Assembly: GCA_045650705.1 (NCBI GenBank) | Contig: JAZRRK010000024.1 | Span: forward strand, 1-42,614 | Length of the DNA: 42,614 nucleotides | Direction of reading: 5' to 3' | DNA from: UMGS1781 sp045650705 | Lineage (GTDB): Bacteria; Bacillota; Clostridia; TANB77; CAG-508 | In this document: positions 8,831 to 16,893 of the stretch, in pieces | How positions within the stretch are numbered: the stretch's first letter is position 1 | How the letters are laid out: each line of letters opens with the position of its first letter | Translations under genes and position numbers: made by a program | Notes under the pieces: generated by a model | Told to the model about the DNA's origin: nothing | Databases searched by the model: none | What the model saw: only the letters and a program-made list of their open reading frames with translations

Positions 8831-8859
8831 TTGCAAACTTTACATAAATATGGTAAAAT
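8831..8859 (+). promoter_or_regulatory. Promoter of the orphan gene
   Basis: TTGCAA at 8831-8836, a 17-nt spacer, TAAAAT at 8854-8859. It gives the gene at 8927 its own transcript. Confidence 0.6.
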
Positions 8860-8889
8860 AAAAAGGAATTAGCAGTATGCTATTTCAAT

Positions 8890-8900
8890 AAAAGTCTGCA
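8890..8900. repeat. Left arm of an 11-bp inverted repeat
   Basis: AAAAGTCTGCA here is the exact reverse complement of TGCAGACTTTT at 9247-9257. The two arms enclose the orphan gene. Confidence 0.7.
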
Positions 8901-8926
8901 AGAAAACATCACAGGAGGATACTACA

Positions 8927-9235
8927 GTGAGCAATTTTTTGAGTCGAATTGAAAGACTCTGGGCAAAACTTGAAGAGGTAGCCGGTGAAGGCAAGTGGTC
9001 ATATCAGACCACGCTTTATTCGTCAGAAATAAGACGGATTGAAGGTCAGTGGGGCGTAGACGTCCAAAGGTTAAGAACCGAAGGCAAGTATGTTACTTGC
9101 ATTATCTCGTGGAGCAATGCGTTCCACAATGGAATGAATTATAAGCAGTCTTGGTATATTTCCAGACTGCAGGATGAAATTCCGCAGGTTGAAACACCTG
9201 CACAAAAGCTGTTCTTGATAACAGCAAGAGCGTAA
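8927..9235 (+). CDS. Orphan gene of foreign composition (102 aa)
   Basis: I do not recognise a family. The protein begins MSNFLSRIERLWAKLEEV and is rich in Trp and aromatic residues (KWSYQTTLYSSEIRRIEGQW), with no signal peptide or membrane helix. It starts with GTG 6 nt after a strong AGGAGG site. Base composition and codon use (CAG, CTG, GTC, CGT, CGG) are much richer in GC than every neighbour. It carries the only in-frame CGG (9035-9037) in the window that is not at a frame-restoring site. It has its own promoter and a strong terminator and sits between 11-bp inverted repeats, so it looks like an inserted single-gene cassette. If CGG causes a +1 shift in this host, the product would end after about 43 residues. 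Confidence 0.7.
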   Translation: MSNFLSRIERLWAKLEEVAGEGKWSYQTTLYSSEIRRIEGQWGVDVQRLRTEGKYVTCIISWSNAFHNGMNYKQSWYISRLQDEIPQVETPAQKLFLITARA

Positions 9236-9246
9236 CCTAAAAATAC

Positions 9247-9257
9247 TGCAGACTTTT
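9247..9257. repeat. Right arm of the 11-bp inverted repeat
   Basis: TGCAGACTTTT, the exact reverse complement of 8890-8900, just downstream of the orphan gene and next to its terminator. Confidence 0.7.
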
Positions 9258-9258
9258 T

Positions 9259-9291
9259 GCCCGCTTACTTATAACAGTAGGCGGGCTTTTT
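9259..9291 (+). terminator. Strong GC-rich terminator
   Basis: GCCCGCTTAC pairs with GTAGGCGGGC (one G-U pair) and is followed by TTTTTCT. It ends the orphan gene just before the tsaD promoter. Confidence 0.92.
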
Positions 9292-9294
9292 CTA

Positions 9295-9323
9295 TTGACA
9301 AAATCAAAAGATACTGATAAAAT
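9295..9323 (+). promoter_or_regulatory. Sigma-A-type promoter of tsaD
   Basis: TTGACA at 9295-9300, a 17-nt spacer and TAAAAT at 9318-9323, 26 nt before the tsaD ATG. Confidence 0.75.
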
Positions 9324-9348
9324 ACTAAAAAGATAGAAAGGTCGTAAT

Positions 9349-10341
9349 ATGAAAGATATAATTGTTTTAGGAATAGAATCAAGTTGTGATGAAACATCAG
9401 CTGCTGTAGTTGTAAATGGAAGGAAAGTACTTTCAAATGTAATAAATTCACAAATAGATATACATACTTTATATGGTGGGGTAGTACCAGAAATAGCATC
9501 AAGATGCCATGTAGAAGTAATAAATCAAGTAGTTAAAGAAGCAATAAAACAAGCAGGAATAAAACCTGAAGATATAGATGTTATAGCTCCAACATATGGT
9601 CCAGGATTAGTTGGAGCATTGCTAGTAGGAGTTTCATATGCAAAAGGATTATCATATGCAATAGGAAAGCCTTTAGTAGGGGTTAACCATATAGCAGGGC
9701 ATATAGCTGCAAATTATATTACATATCCAGAATTAAAGCCACCATTCTTATGTTTGATAATATCAGGAGGGCATACACATCTAGTAAAAATAAATGATTA
9801 TACAGATTTTGAAATTTTAGGTAGAACAAAAGATGATGCAATAGGAGAGGCATATGATAAAGTAGCAAGAGTAATTGGACTAGGATATCCAGGGGGACCT
9901 AAAATAGATAAATTAGCATATGAAGGAACCCCTAATATAGAATTACCAAAATCAAAAATAGAAGGTTTAAATTTTAGTTTTAGTGGAATAAAAACAGCTG
10001 TAATAAATTTAAATCATAAAAATACAAATATTAATAAAGCAGATTTATGTGCAAGTTTTGAGAAGACAACAACTGAAATGTTAGTTGATAATGTGAAAAA
10101 AGCAATAGAACAAACTGGTATAAAAGAAGTAGTATTAGCAGGAGGAGTATCAGCAAATTCATATATAAGAAAAGAATTTAAAATATTTGGAGAAGAAAAC
10201 AATGTAAAGGTGTATTATCCAGAGTTAAAGCTATGTACAGATAATGCAGCAATGATAGCAGCAGCAGGATATTATGATTATATAGCAGGGAAAAAATCAA
10301 ATTTGGATTTGAATTCAGTACCAAATTTGAAATTAGAATAG
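9349..10341 (+). CDS. tsaD: tRNA N6-threonylcarbamoyladenosine transferase TsaD
   Basis: A 330-residue ASKHA-fold protein that transfers the threonylcarbamoyl group to A37 of ANN-decoding tRNAs, together with TsaB and TsaE. The N-terminus GIESSCDETSAAVV, the metal-binding H114-x3-H118 in NHIAGHIAANY, LIISGGHTHLV, GEAYDKVARVIGLGYPGGP and GGVSANSYIR are all present. Length is normal. The ATG at 9349 follows AGAAAGG and a good promoter. It begins a co-directional run with two metallophosphoesterase genes. Confidence 0.97.
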   Translation: MKDIIVLGIESSCDETSAAVVVNGRKVLSNVINSQIDIHTLYGGVVPEIASRCHVEVINQVVKEAIKQAGIKPEDIDVIAPTYGPGLVGALLVGVSYAKGLSYAIGKPLVGVNHIAGHIAANYITYPELKPPFLCLIISGGHTHLVKINDYTDFEILGRTKDDAIGEAYDKVARVIGLGYPGGPKIDKLAYEGTPNIELPKSKIEGLNFSFSGIKTAVINLNHKNTNINKADLCASFEKTTTEMLVDNVKKAIEQTGIKEVVLAGGVSANSYIRKEFKIFGEENNVKVYYPELKLCTDNAAMIAAAGYYDYIAGKKSNLDLNSVPNLKLE

Positions 10342-10355
10342 AAAGGAGAATATAT

Positions 10356-11051
10356 ATGGCTATTTATGGTATTTCAGACTTACATTTATCTTTTGGAATA
10401 GATAAGCCAATGGACATATTTGGGAGTAATTGGGAAAATCATGAGCAAAAAGTGAAAGAAAACTGGATAAAAAAAGTAAAAGAAGATGACCTAGTGCTGT
10501 TACCAGGAGATTTTTCATGGGCCATGTATATGGAAGAAGCAAAAAAAGATTTTGAATATTTAAATGAATTACCAGGAACAAAACTTTTATTAAAAGGAAA
10601 TCATGATTATTGGTGGACTTCATTATTAAAAATGAGGGAATTTTTAAAAGAAAATAATTTTAAGAACATAGATTTTATACATAATAATAGCTATTTATGG
10701 GAAGATAAAATAATTGTTGGAACAAGAGGTTGGTCAGAACAGGAAGAAAATGCAGAAAAAATTATAAGAAGAGAAAATATAAGATTAGAATTATCATTGA
10801 AAAATGGTATAGAACAATTTGGAGAGGATAAAGAAATAATAGTGTGTATGCATTATCCTCCATTCAACAGATATGAAGAGCTAGAATTAAATTTTATAAA
10901 AACAATGAAAAAATATAATGTAACAAAATGTATATATGGACATATACATGGAGATGCACACAAAGATGCTATGCAAGGAATAATAGATGGAATAGAATTT
11001 AAAATGATAAGTTCAGATTATACAAATTTTGACTTAGTCCAGATCAGTTAA
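10356..11051 (+). CDS. Calcineurin-like metallophosphoesterase
   Basis: A 231-residue phosphoesterase. The two-metal signature is complete: SDLHL (residues 7-11), LPGDFSWAM, GNHDYWW, MHYPPF and GHIHG. The GNHDYWW form is common in a Clostridia subgroup annotated only as metallophosphoesterase; the natural substrate is unknown. No signal peptide, so it is cytoplasmic. It starts 14 nt after tsaD with an AGAAAGGAGA site and is likely co-transcribed with it. A family A repeat lies between it and ymdB. Confidence 0.88.
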   Translation: MAIYGISDLHLSFGIDKPMDIFGSNWENHEQKVKENWIKKVKEDDLVLLPGDFSWAMYMEEAKKDFEYLNELPGTKLLLKGNHDYWWTSLLKMREFLKENNFKNIDFIHNNSYLWEDKIIVGTRGWSEQEENAEKIIRRENIRLELSLKNGIEQFGEDKEIIVCMHYPPFNRYEELELNFIKTMKKYNVTKCIYGHIHGDAHKDAMQGIIDGIEFKMISSDYTNFDLVQIS

Positions 11052-11079
11052 GAGATAGTGTAGATTAATTTATGAAAAT

Positions 11080-11120
11080 TGTAGGGGCGACCATTGGTCG
11101 TCCGCTCTTCAAAGAAATTA
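11080..11120. repeat. Family A hairpin repeat
   Basis: TGTAGGGGCGACC ATT GGTCGTCCG followed by CTCTTCAAAGAAATTA. The stem CGACC/GGTCG is perfect. It lies between the metallophosphoesterase gene and ymdB. Confidence 0.85.
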
Positions 11121-11149
11121 CTAAAAATAAATAAGAGAAGGAGAGTTAT

Positions 11150-11923
11150 ATGAAAATTTTATTAATAGGAGATATAGTAGGAAATTCAGGAGTTAAAAAA
11201 GTAAAAGAAGTAATTCCTGAATATAAAGAGAAGAATAATATTGATTTTATAATTGCAAATGGAGAGAACTCAGCAGAGGGAATGGGTATAACATTAAAAA
11301 TTTTTGAAGATTTAAAAAAGACAGGAATAGATGTTGTAACAATGGGGAATCACACTTGGGGCAAGAAAGAAATTTTTAATTTTATAAATGATGAGCAAAT
11401 AATAAGGCCAGCCAATTATCCTAAAGGAGTTCCTGGTAAAGGATATACAATAAGAAATACAAATGGAAAAAGGATTGCAGTTATAAATTTAATAGGAAGA
11501 GTAGACTTAAATGTTTTATCAGAAAATCCATTTTTAAAAGTAGATGAAATATTAAAAGAAATAAAGGATAAAGCAGATATAATAATAGTAGATTTCCATG
11601 CAGAAGCAACAGCAGAAAAAATTGCAATGGGATATTATTTAGATGGAAGAGTAAGCTCTGTTTTTGGGACACATACTCATGTACAAACAGCAGATGAAAC
11701 AATATTAGAAAAAGGAACTGCCTATATTACTGATATAGGAATGACAGGTCCTCAAAAATCTATTATAGGTATGGATGTTTCAGCATCTATAAAGAGATTT
11801 ACAACAACTTTACCAGAAAGATATAAAGTTAGTGACGATAAAAATATTATTTTAACAGGATGTATTTTAGAATTAGATGACGAAACTTGTCGAATAAACA
11901 GTATAGAGAGAATAAAATTGTAA
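11150..11923 (+). CDS. ymdB: YmdB-family metallophosphoesterase
   Basis: A 257-residue protein of the TIGR00282/YmdB family, whose Bacillus member is a cyclic-nucleotide phosphodiesterase affecting motility and biofilm switching. Signature segments are MKILLIGDIVGNSG, NGENSAEGMGIT, TMGNHTWGKKEI, DFHAEATAEK and FGTHTHVQTAD, which supply the di-metal site. Length is normal. The ATG at 11150 follows AGAAGGAGAG. It precedes spoVS, the same neighbour as in Bacillus (rny-ymdB-spoVS), although rny is not present upstream here. Confidence 0.94.
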   Translation: MKILLIGDIVGNSGVKKVKEVIPEYKEKNNIDFIIANGENSAEGMGITLKIFEDLKKTGIDVVTMGNHTWGKKEIFNFINDEQIIRPANYPKGVPGKGYTIRNTNGKRIAVINLIGRVDLNVLSENPFLKVDEILKEIKDKADIIIVDFHAEATAEKIAMGYYLDGRVSSVFGTHTHVQTADETILEKGTAYITDIGMTGPQKSIIGMDVSASIKRFTTTLPERYKVSDDKNIILTGCILELDDETCRINSIERIKL

Positions 11924-11956
11924 AAAAGCTCGAAAAATAGACGATTTACGCGATGA

Positions 11957-11976
11957 AAATTTCCAGAAATTTCCAG
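11957..11976. repeat. 10-bp tandem duplication
   Basis: AAATTTCCAG is repeated twice head to tail in the spoVS leader. It could be an operator-like site for a dimeric regulator, but nothing more supports that. Confidence 0.5.
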
Positions 11977-12072
11977 AAAAATATAGACAAAACAAATAAA
12001 GTATAATATAAATATATAGTAACAAATGAAATAAAAAATAACGTTACAAATAATATTTTTAGGAGGAAAAAT

Positions 12073-12336
12073 ATGGAGATTTTAAAAATTTCATCAAAAT
12101 CAAACCCAAATTCAGTAGCGGGAGCAATCGCAGGACTAGTAAAGGAAAGTAACAAAGCGGAAATGCAAGCAATTGGTGCAGGAGCACTAAATCAAGCAGT
12201 AAAGGCAGTAGCAATAGCAAGAGGATTTGTTGCACCAGCAGGAGTGGATTTAGTATGTATACCAGCTTTTGCTGAAGTAGAGGTTGAAGGTGAGAATAGA
12301 ACAGGAATGAAGTTGATAATAGAGTCAAGAAAATAA
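12073..12336 (+). CDS. spoVS: Stage V sporulation protein S
   Basis: An 87-residue Alba-like small protein needed for coat assembly and late sporulation in Bacillus. The sequence is strongly conserved: MEILKISSKSNPNSVAGAIAG, then EMQAIGAGALNQAVKAVAIARG and PAGVDLVCIPAF. The ATG at 12073 follows an ideal TAGGAGG site. A TATAAT at 12002-12007 could be its -10 element, with no convincing -35. A terminator follows, so it is probably monocistronic. Confidence 0.97.
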   Translation: MEILKISSKSNPNSVAGAIAGLVKESNKAEMQAIGAGALNQAVKAVAIARGFVAPAGVDLVCIPAFAEVEVEGENRTGMKLIIESRK

Positions 12337-12351
12337 TAAAAATAGATAATA

Positions 12352-12382
12352 AATGGTAGGGAAAATATCCCTACCATTAATA
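12352..12382 (+). terminator. Terminator after spoVS
   Basis: AATGGTAGGGA and TCCCTACCATT form a perfect 11-bp stem. The downstream tract is TA-rich rather than pure T. Confidence 0.75.
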
Positions 12383-12405
12383 TTAAATAAAAGGACGATA
12401 TTATT

Positions 12406-13793
12406 ATGAATTTAAAATATATTAAAAATATATTTATAATAATAATCATAATACTAATAGTGATTCGGTATATACATAGTGTATATTAAAGATAGGAAAA
12501 CACAAGATAATACGGGTTTAATGAGTAATGAGCTAGAAATATCAAAAGATATATCTCTAGGAATAACAGAATTTGATACAATAAATCCAATACTAACAAA
12601 AAGTATAGAAATACAAAACATAACAAAACTAATATACGAGCCATTAATAGACATTACTTTGGACTTTAATGTAGAACCAGCAATAGCAAAAGCATGGTCT
12701 AAAATAGATGATTTAACATATATAGTGCAACTAGATGAAGAGAAAAAATGGAATAATCGGAGAAAGAGTAAGAGTAGAAGATATAGACTTCACAATAGAA
12801 ACAATAAAAAATTCAGATTCTATATATAGTGAAAATGTGGAAAAAATACAAAATATAGAAAAAATAAATGATATAACATTGAAAATACATTTAAGTGAGC
12901 CAGTAAATTTTTTTGAATATTTACTATGCTTTCCAATAGTGCAAAAAGAAACATATAATCAAGAAATACCAGGTGGAACAGGCAAATATACAATAGATAA
13001 ACTAAATGAAGAAGAAATTATAATAAAAAATGACAATAAAACTATAACAATAAAAATATACAATACAGTTGCTGAATTATATAATAACTTTACAAGAGAA
13101 AATGTAGATTTAATAATAACTAAAAACTCTAATTATGAAGAATACATAGGAAATATAGGGTTTGAGGAAACTATAATAACAGGTAGAGAATTCTATTATA
13201 TATATTGTGAAAATATAGAAAATGTAAATACTAGAAAAATTATAGATTCGAGTATAAGTAAAGAAAAATTAGTTTATGATTTATTTAATAAAAGATATAA
13301 AGTGGCAGAATTCCCATTAGACTATGGAAGTTATTTAAATAAGGAAAATGAGCAAGAATTAGCAATAAAAAATTCAAAAAAAATGCACTTAACATTATCA
13401 ATGGAATCCTATGATGGAAATAAAGAAATTGCTCAAATAATAAAATACCAGTTAAAAGAAGAAAATATAGATATAACAATACAATATTATAACAATACAA
13501 ATTCAGACATGATTTTAAAAAAACAAATAGTTCCGATAACACCAGAAATAAGCATATATTTTAGAGATGAACAAACAAAACAGGATGTAATAAAGATATC
13601 AAATATAGAAGATAAGGAAGTCTTAAAAAAAGAATATGAAAAGATAATAGAAAAATATTACGAAGAAATGCCATTCATAAGTCTGTACTTTAATAGCTAT
13701 ATAGTATTACATAATAGTAAATTAAAAGGAGACTTTTCAGGGAATTGGTATAATTTTTTCTATAATATAGATAATTGGTATAAAGTAGTTTAA
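12406..13793 (+). CDS. Peptide-binding (SBP_bac_5) protein, two CGG +1 shift sites
   Basis: An extracellular solute-binding protein, family 5, of the oligopeptide ABC transporter type. Three overlapping frames must be joined: 12406-12465, 12467-12757 and 12759-13793. Each junction is CGG in the incoming frame and becomes glycine if the C is skipped. The join gives a 461-residue protein with an N-terminal membrane or signal helix (isoleucine-rich, residues 9-27), then ISLGITEFDTINPILTK, YEPLIDI, and the family motif KKWNNGERVRVEDIDFTI, which crosses the second junction. Length is a little short for the family. No permease or ATPase gene is adjacent. The start ATG follows AAAGGACG. Without recoding, translation would stop at TAA 12487-12489. 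It ends in a strong terminator. Confidence 0.8.
12466..12468 (+). other. Putative +1 recoding site 1 (ATT CGG T)
   Basis: CGG is in the zero frame of the solute-binding protein gene, within the signal helix. Skipping the C gives V-I-G-I-Y-I and an open frame; reading CGG as arginine leads to a stop 7 codons later. Confidence 0.7.
12758..12760 (+). other. Putative +1 recoding site 2 (AAT CGG A)
   Basis: CGG is in the frame set by site 1. Skipping the C gives W-N-N-G-E-R-V, the standard W-x-x-G-E motif of the SBP_bac_5 family. Reading it as arginine ends at 12827-12829. Confidence 0.8.
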
Positions 13794-13813
13794 GTTTATT
13801 AAACTACTTTTTT
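13782..13813 (+). terminator. Terminator of the solute-binding protein gene
   Basis: AAAGTAGTTTAA and TTAAACTACTTT form a perfect 12-bp stem followed by TTT. It overlaps the stop codon. Confidence 0.9.
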
Positions 13814-14101
13814 GTTGCCCTTCGTGCTTGATTCTTTAAAATCCGCCCAATCTCGTCGGGGTTATATATGTTTTTTCTCAATAATAATGTCAAGATGGCT
13901 ACGAGGGTAATCCGTAAGCCGTTTGCTTCTCGCCATTTTTATTTCGAAAAAAATATATAAGCCCCTGCGTTGGGCTATTTTGTACAATGAATAGAAGAAG
14001 ATTCAAACCGATACTTTTTTATGGAAAAACTCATAAATAGTAGAATTTATTCAAACTTTGTGATATACTAATAAATGATTATTTTTTAAACGAGGTATAA
14101 A
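13794..14101. other. 308-nt intergenic island of raised GC
   Basis: After the terminator, 13815-13980 is clearly richer in GC than the flanks. On the - strand an ATG without a ribosome binding site opens a 24-codon ORF (MARSKRLTDYPRSHLDI...) ending at TAA; a second frame continues YNPDEIGRILKNQARRATKK to a TAG. Together they look like the remains of a small basic protein gene, or an RNA element. On the + strand AGCCC..GGGCT near 13971-13987 is followed by ATTTTGT. A TATACT at 14064-14069 may be the -10 element for the next gene. No confident feature. Confidence 0.4.
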
Positions 14102-14956
14102 ATGTTAATTGATAAAATAATAGAATCAAGAATAAAAGTATATGCCTTTGTTGGGCCATCTGGAACAGGTAAAAGCTATAGAGCACAAATGGTAGCAAAT
14201 GAAAATAATATTAAATATATTATTGACGATGGACTTCTTATAAAAGAAAATGAAGTTATTGCAGGAACTTCTGCTAAAAAAGCTCCAACAAAAATAGAAA
14301 CTGTAAAAGGTGCATTATTTCTAAATCCAGAGAAGGCAGAAGAAATAAAAAAAGCTTTTAGAAGATATAGACCAGAAAGTCTCTTAATTCTAGGAACATC
14401 TGATAATATGATAAAAAAAATAATGGAAAATTTAGACCTTCCAGAACTTATAAAAACTATATATATAACAGATGTAGCAACAGAACAAGAAATGGAACAA
14501 GCAAAAAGAATGAGACAAATAGAAGGGAAACATGTAATTCCAGTTCCTACTTTTGAAATAAAAAAAGACTTTTCAGGATATATTCTAGATCCATTACAAA
14601 TATTTAAATCAAAAGGGAAAAATGAGAAACCATATATCTCAGAAAAATCAATAATAAGACCTACATTTAGCTATTTAGGAAACTATACAATATCAGATAC
14701 AGTATTAAAAAATATAATAGAGTATTTGTCGACAAAGACAGATGCAATACATAAGATTTACAGAACAAGAATAGAAAAATCTACACAAGGAGTAAGTATA
14801 TATATTGAGATAATTATATTATATGGATACAATATAATAGATTCTCTTAATAGCTTTAAGAAAAAATGTAAAAAAGAAATAGAGAATTTAACAGCAATGA
14901 ATGTGGAAAGAGTAGAAATATTAGCCAAAGGCATATATAAGCAGGAGGAAGAATAA
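14102..14956 (+). CDS. P-loop ATP-binding protein with Asp23-like C-terminus
   Basis: A 284-residue cytoplasmic protein. Residues 15-26 hold a Walker A motif, FVGPSGTGKSYR. A DDGLLIKENEVIAGTSAKKAPT segment and a RYRPESLLILGTSDN strand, which may act as Walker B, follow. Residues about 190-280 (ISDTVLKNIIEYLSTKTDAI, then GVSIYIEIIILYGYNI and VERVEILAKGI) resemble an Asp23/Gls24 envelope-stress domain. This pairing is seen in Clostridia as a hypothetical protein; the reaction is unknown. The stop overlaps the cmk ATG by one base, so it is co-translated with cmk. A role in envelope stress or nucleotide sensing is inference. Confidence 0.7.
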   Translation: MLIDKIIESRIKVYAFVGPSGTGKSYRAQMVANENNIKYIIDDGLLIKENEVIAGTSAKKAPTKIETVKGALFLNPEKAEEIKKAFRRYRPESLLILGTSDNMIKKIMENLDLPELIKTIYITDVATEQEMEQAKRMRQIEGKHVIPVPTFEIKKDFSGYILDPLQIFKSKGKNEKPYISEKSIIRPTFSYLGNYTISDTVLKNIIEYLSTKTDAIHKIYRTRIEKSTQGVSIYIEIIILYGYNIIDSLNSFKKKCKKEIENLTAMNVERVEILAKGIYKQEEE

Positions 14957-15636
14957 TGGGATTTATAGTAGGAATAGATGGAACAGCAGGAAGCGGAAAA
15001 GGAACAGTAACAAAAAACATATCAAATAAATTAAATTTAATAAACATAGATACAGGTAGTACATATAGATGTGTTGCTCTAGCAGCATTAAGAGCAAATG
15101 CTATAGATAACGGAATTATAGATGAAAAAAAAGTTATAGAGTTACTAGATAAAATTTCAATAGAAATAGATAATACACCTGAAGGAGATATAATATATTT
15201 AAATGGGGAAGATGTAACTAAAAAAATAAGAGAGAAAGATGTATCACAAGTAGTATCTCCAGTTTCATCAATAAAAGAAGTTAGATATAAAATGGTGGAT
15301 TTACAAAGAAAAATGGCAGAAGGAAAAGATGTAATAATGGAAGGTAGAGATATTTGCACATATGTTTTTCCAAATGCAGATATAAAAATTTATTTAGATG
15401 CAGAAGAAGAAGAACGAGCTAAAAGAAGATTACTAGAAATGCAAGAAAAAGGAATAGATATTACATATGAAGAAGTTTTAGATAATATTAGAAAAAGAGA
15501 TTATAATGATAAAACAAAAGAAGTTGGAGCACTAAAAATAGCAGAAGATAGCATGATAATTGATACAACAAATTTAACCATAGAAGAAGTAGAAAACAAA
15601 ATTATTGAAATTATAGAAGAAAAGAGAGGAAAATAA
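14956..15636 (+). CDS. cmk: Cytidylate kinase
   Basis: A 226-residue (d)CMP kinase that makes (d)CDP in pyrimidine nucleotide synthesis. Visible features are the P-loop GTAGSGKGT (residues 10-18), NIDTGSTYRCVALAAL, MEGRDICTYVFPNADIKIYLDA, the lid arginines in AEEEERAKRR, and DNIRKRDYNDKTKE. Length matches the family. The ATG overlaps the stop of the upstream P-loop protein and the stop abuts the plsC ATG without a gap, so the genes form one operon. Confidence 0.97.
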   Translation: MGFIVGIDGTAGSGKGTVTKNISNKLNLINIDTGSTYRCVALAALRANAIDNGIIDEKKVIELLDKISIEIDNTPEGDIIYLNGEDVTKKIREKDVSQVVSPVSSIKEVRYKMVDLQRKMAEGKDVIMEGRDICTYVFPNADIKIYLDAEEEERAKRRLLEMQEKGIDITYEEVLDNIRKRDYNDKTKEVGALKIAEDSMIIDTTNLTIEEVENKIIEIIEEKRGK

Positions 15637-16221
15637 ATGAGAGTATTTCTAAAATTTATATTTAAAATGATGGTAATGATAGTATATAGACCAAAAGTAG
15701 TTGGTGCAGAAAATTTACCAAAAGATACAGGAGCATTAATTTGCCCAAATCATGTACATAATTTAGATAGTGTAGTAATAGTTACAATGCTTAAAAGACC
15801 AGTAAGAGTTTTGGCAAAAGAAGAATTATTTAATAATATATTTTTACGTTTCCTTGCAAATGTGTTTGGAGTATATCCAGTAAAAAGAGGAAAAGCAGAT
15901 TTACAAGCAATAAAAGTATCTTTAAAATTATTAAAGCAAAATGAATTATTACTAATGTTCCCAGAAGGAACAAGACATGGTCTAGAACAAGGTAAAAAAG
16001 CAAAAAATGGAGCAGTATTAATATCTGCAACAGCAGATAAGCCAATTATCCCAATTGGAATACAAGGAAGCTTTAAGCCTTTTAGAAAAGTAATAGTAAA
16101 TATAGGAAAACCAATTAATTACTCAGAATATAAAGAAGAAGTGAAAGATAAAGAACAAGCAAGTAAATTAACAGAAGAACTAATGCAAGAAATTGTAAAA
16201 CTAAGAGATGAAAAGATATAA
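15637..16221 (+). CDS. plsC: 1-acyl-sn-glycerol-3-phosphate acyltransferase
   Basis: A 194-residue PlsC-type acyltransferase that makes phosphatidic acid at the membrane. The catalytic HX4D motif is HVHNLD, followed by RVLAKEELFN, FGVYPVKRGKAD, the substrate-binding FPEGTRHG and PIIPIGIQG. The N-terminus is hydrophobic (KFIFKMMVMIVY). The gene starts on the base after the cmk stop; cmk-plsC is a common pair in Clostridia. Confidence 0.94.
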   Translation: MRVFLKFIFKMMVMIVYRPKVVGAENLPKDTGALICPNHVHNLDSVVIVTMLKRPVRVLAKEELFNNIFLRFLANVFGVYPVKRGKADLQAIKVSLKLLKQNELLLMFPEGTRHGLEQGKKAKNGAVLISATADKPIIPIGIQGSFKPFRKVIVNIGKPINYSEYKEEVKDKEQASKLTEELMQEIVKLRDEKI

Positions 16222-16253
16222 ATTCAATTGAAATATGGTAAAGTGGTGAAATA

Positions 16254-16889
16254 ATGGAAATAGATAAAATAAAATCAATAATTGAAGCAGTATTATTTGC
16301 ATGTGGAAGACCAGTAGAAATGAAGGAATTAATAACAACTTTAGAACTTCCAGAAGAAGATATTATAAATATAATACAAAATATGCAATCAGAATATAAA
16401 GAACAAAATAGAGGAATTGAAATTGTAAAAGTTGAAAATGGATATTCATTATGTAGTAAACAGGAATATTATGAATATGTATATCCGTTATTTGATAATA
16501 GAGTAAAACCTAATATATCAAATGCAGCAATGGAAACCCTTGCAATAATTGCATATAATCCAAAAATTACAAGGGCAGAAATAGAAAGCATAAGAGGAGT
16601 AAACTCAGATGCTACAATATATAAATTATTAGAATACAACCTAATAGAAGATGCAGGAAAATCAGATGCTCCAGGTAAACCAACAACATATAGAACAACT
16701 CAAGAATTCTTAAAAACTTTTGGAATGTCCAATTTAGATGAATTACCAGAACTTCCAAAATATAAAATGGACGAAAATGAGCAAATAGTAATTGATGATA
16801 TAATAGAGGAAAAAGCGGAGGCTCCTACTCCCTGCGGGGAAGATAATAATTTAGTAAATGATGAAGAGTTAAGAGTTAATAATGAATAA
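16254..16889 (+). CDS. scpB: Segregation and condensation protein B
   Basis: A 211-residue winged-helix kleisin-interacting protein of the SMC-ScpA-ScpB chromosome condensation complex. It starts MEIDKIKSIIEAVLFACGRP and carries the signatures METLAIIAYNPKITRAEIESIRGVN and GRP/SDAPGKPTTYRTTQEFLKTFG. The acidic C-terminal tail (after about residue 180) includes a Pro/Cys-containing stretch with a few GC-rich codons. The scpA partner is not in the window. A family A repeat follows the stop. Confidence 0.95.
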   Translation: MEIDKIKSIIEAVLFACGRPVEMKELITTLELPEEDIINIIQNMQSEYKEQNRGIEIVKVENGYSLCSKQEYYEYVYPLFDNRVKPNISNAAMETLAIIAYNPKITRAEIESIRGVNSDATIYKLLEYNLIEDAGKSDAPGKPTTYRTTQEFLKTFGMSNLDELPELPKYKMDENEQIVIDDIIEEKAEAPTPCGEDNNLVNDEELRVNNE

Positions 16890-16893
16890 TGTA

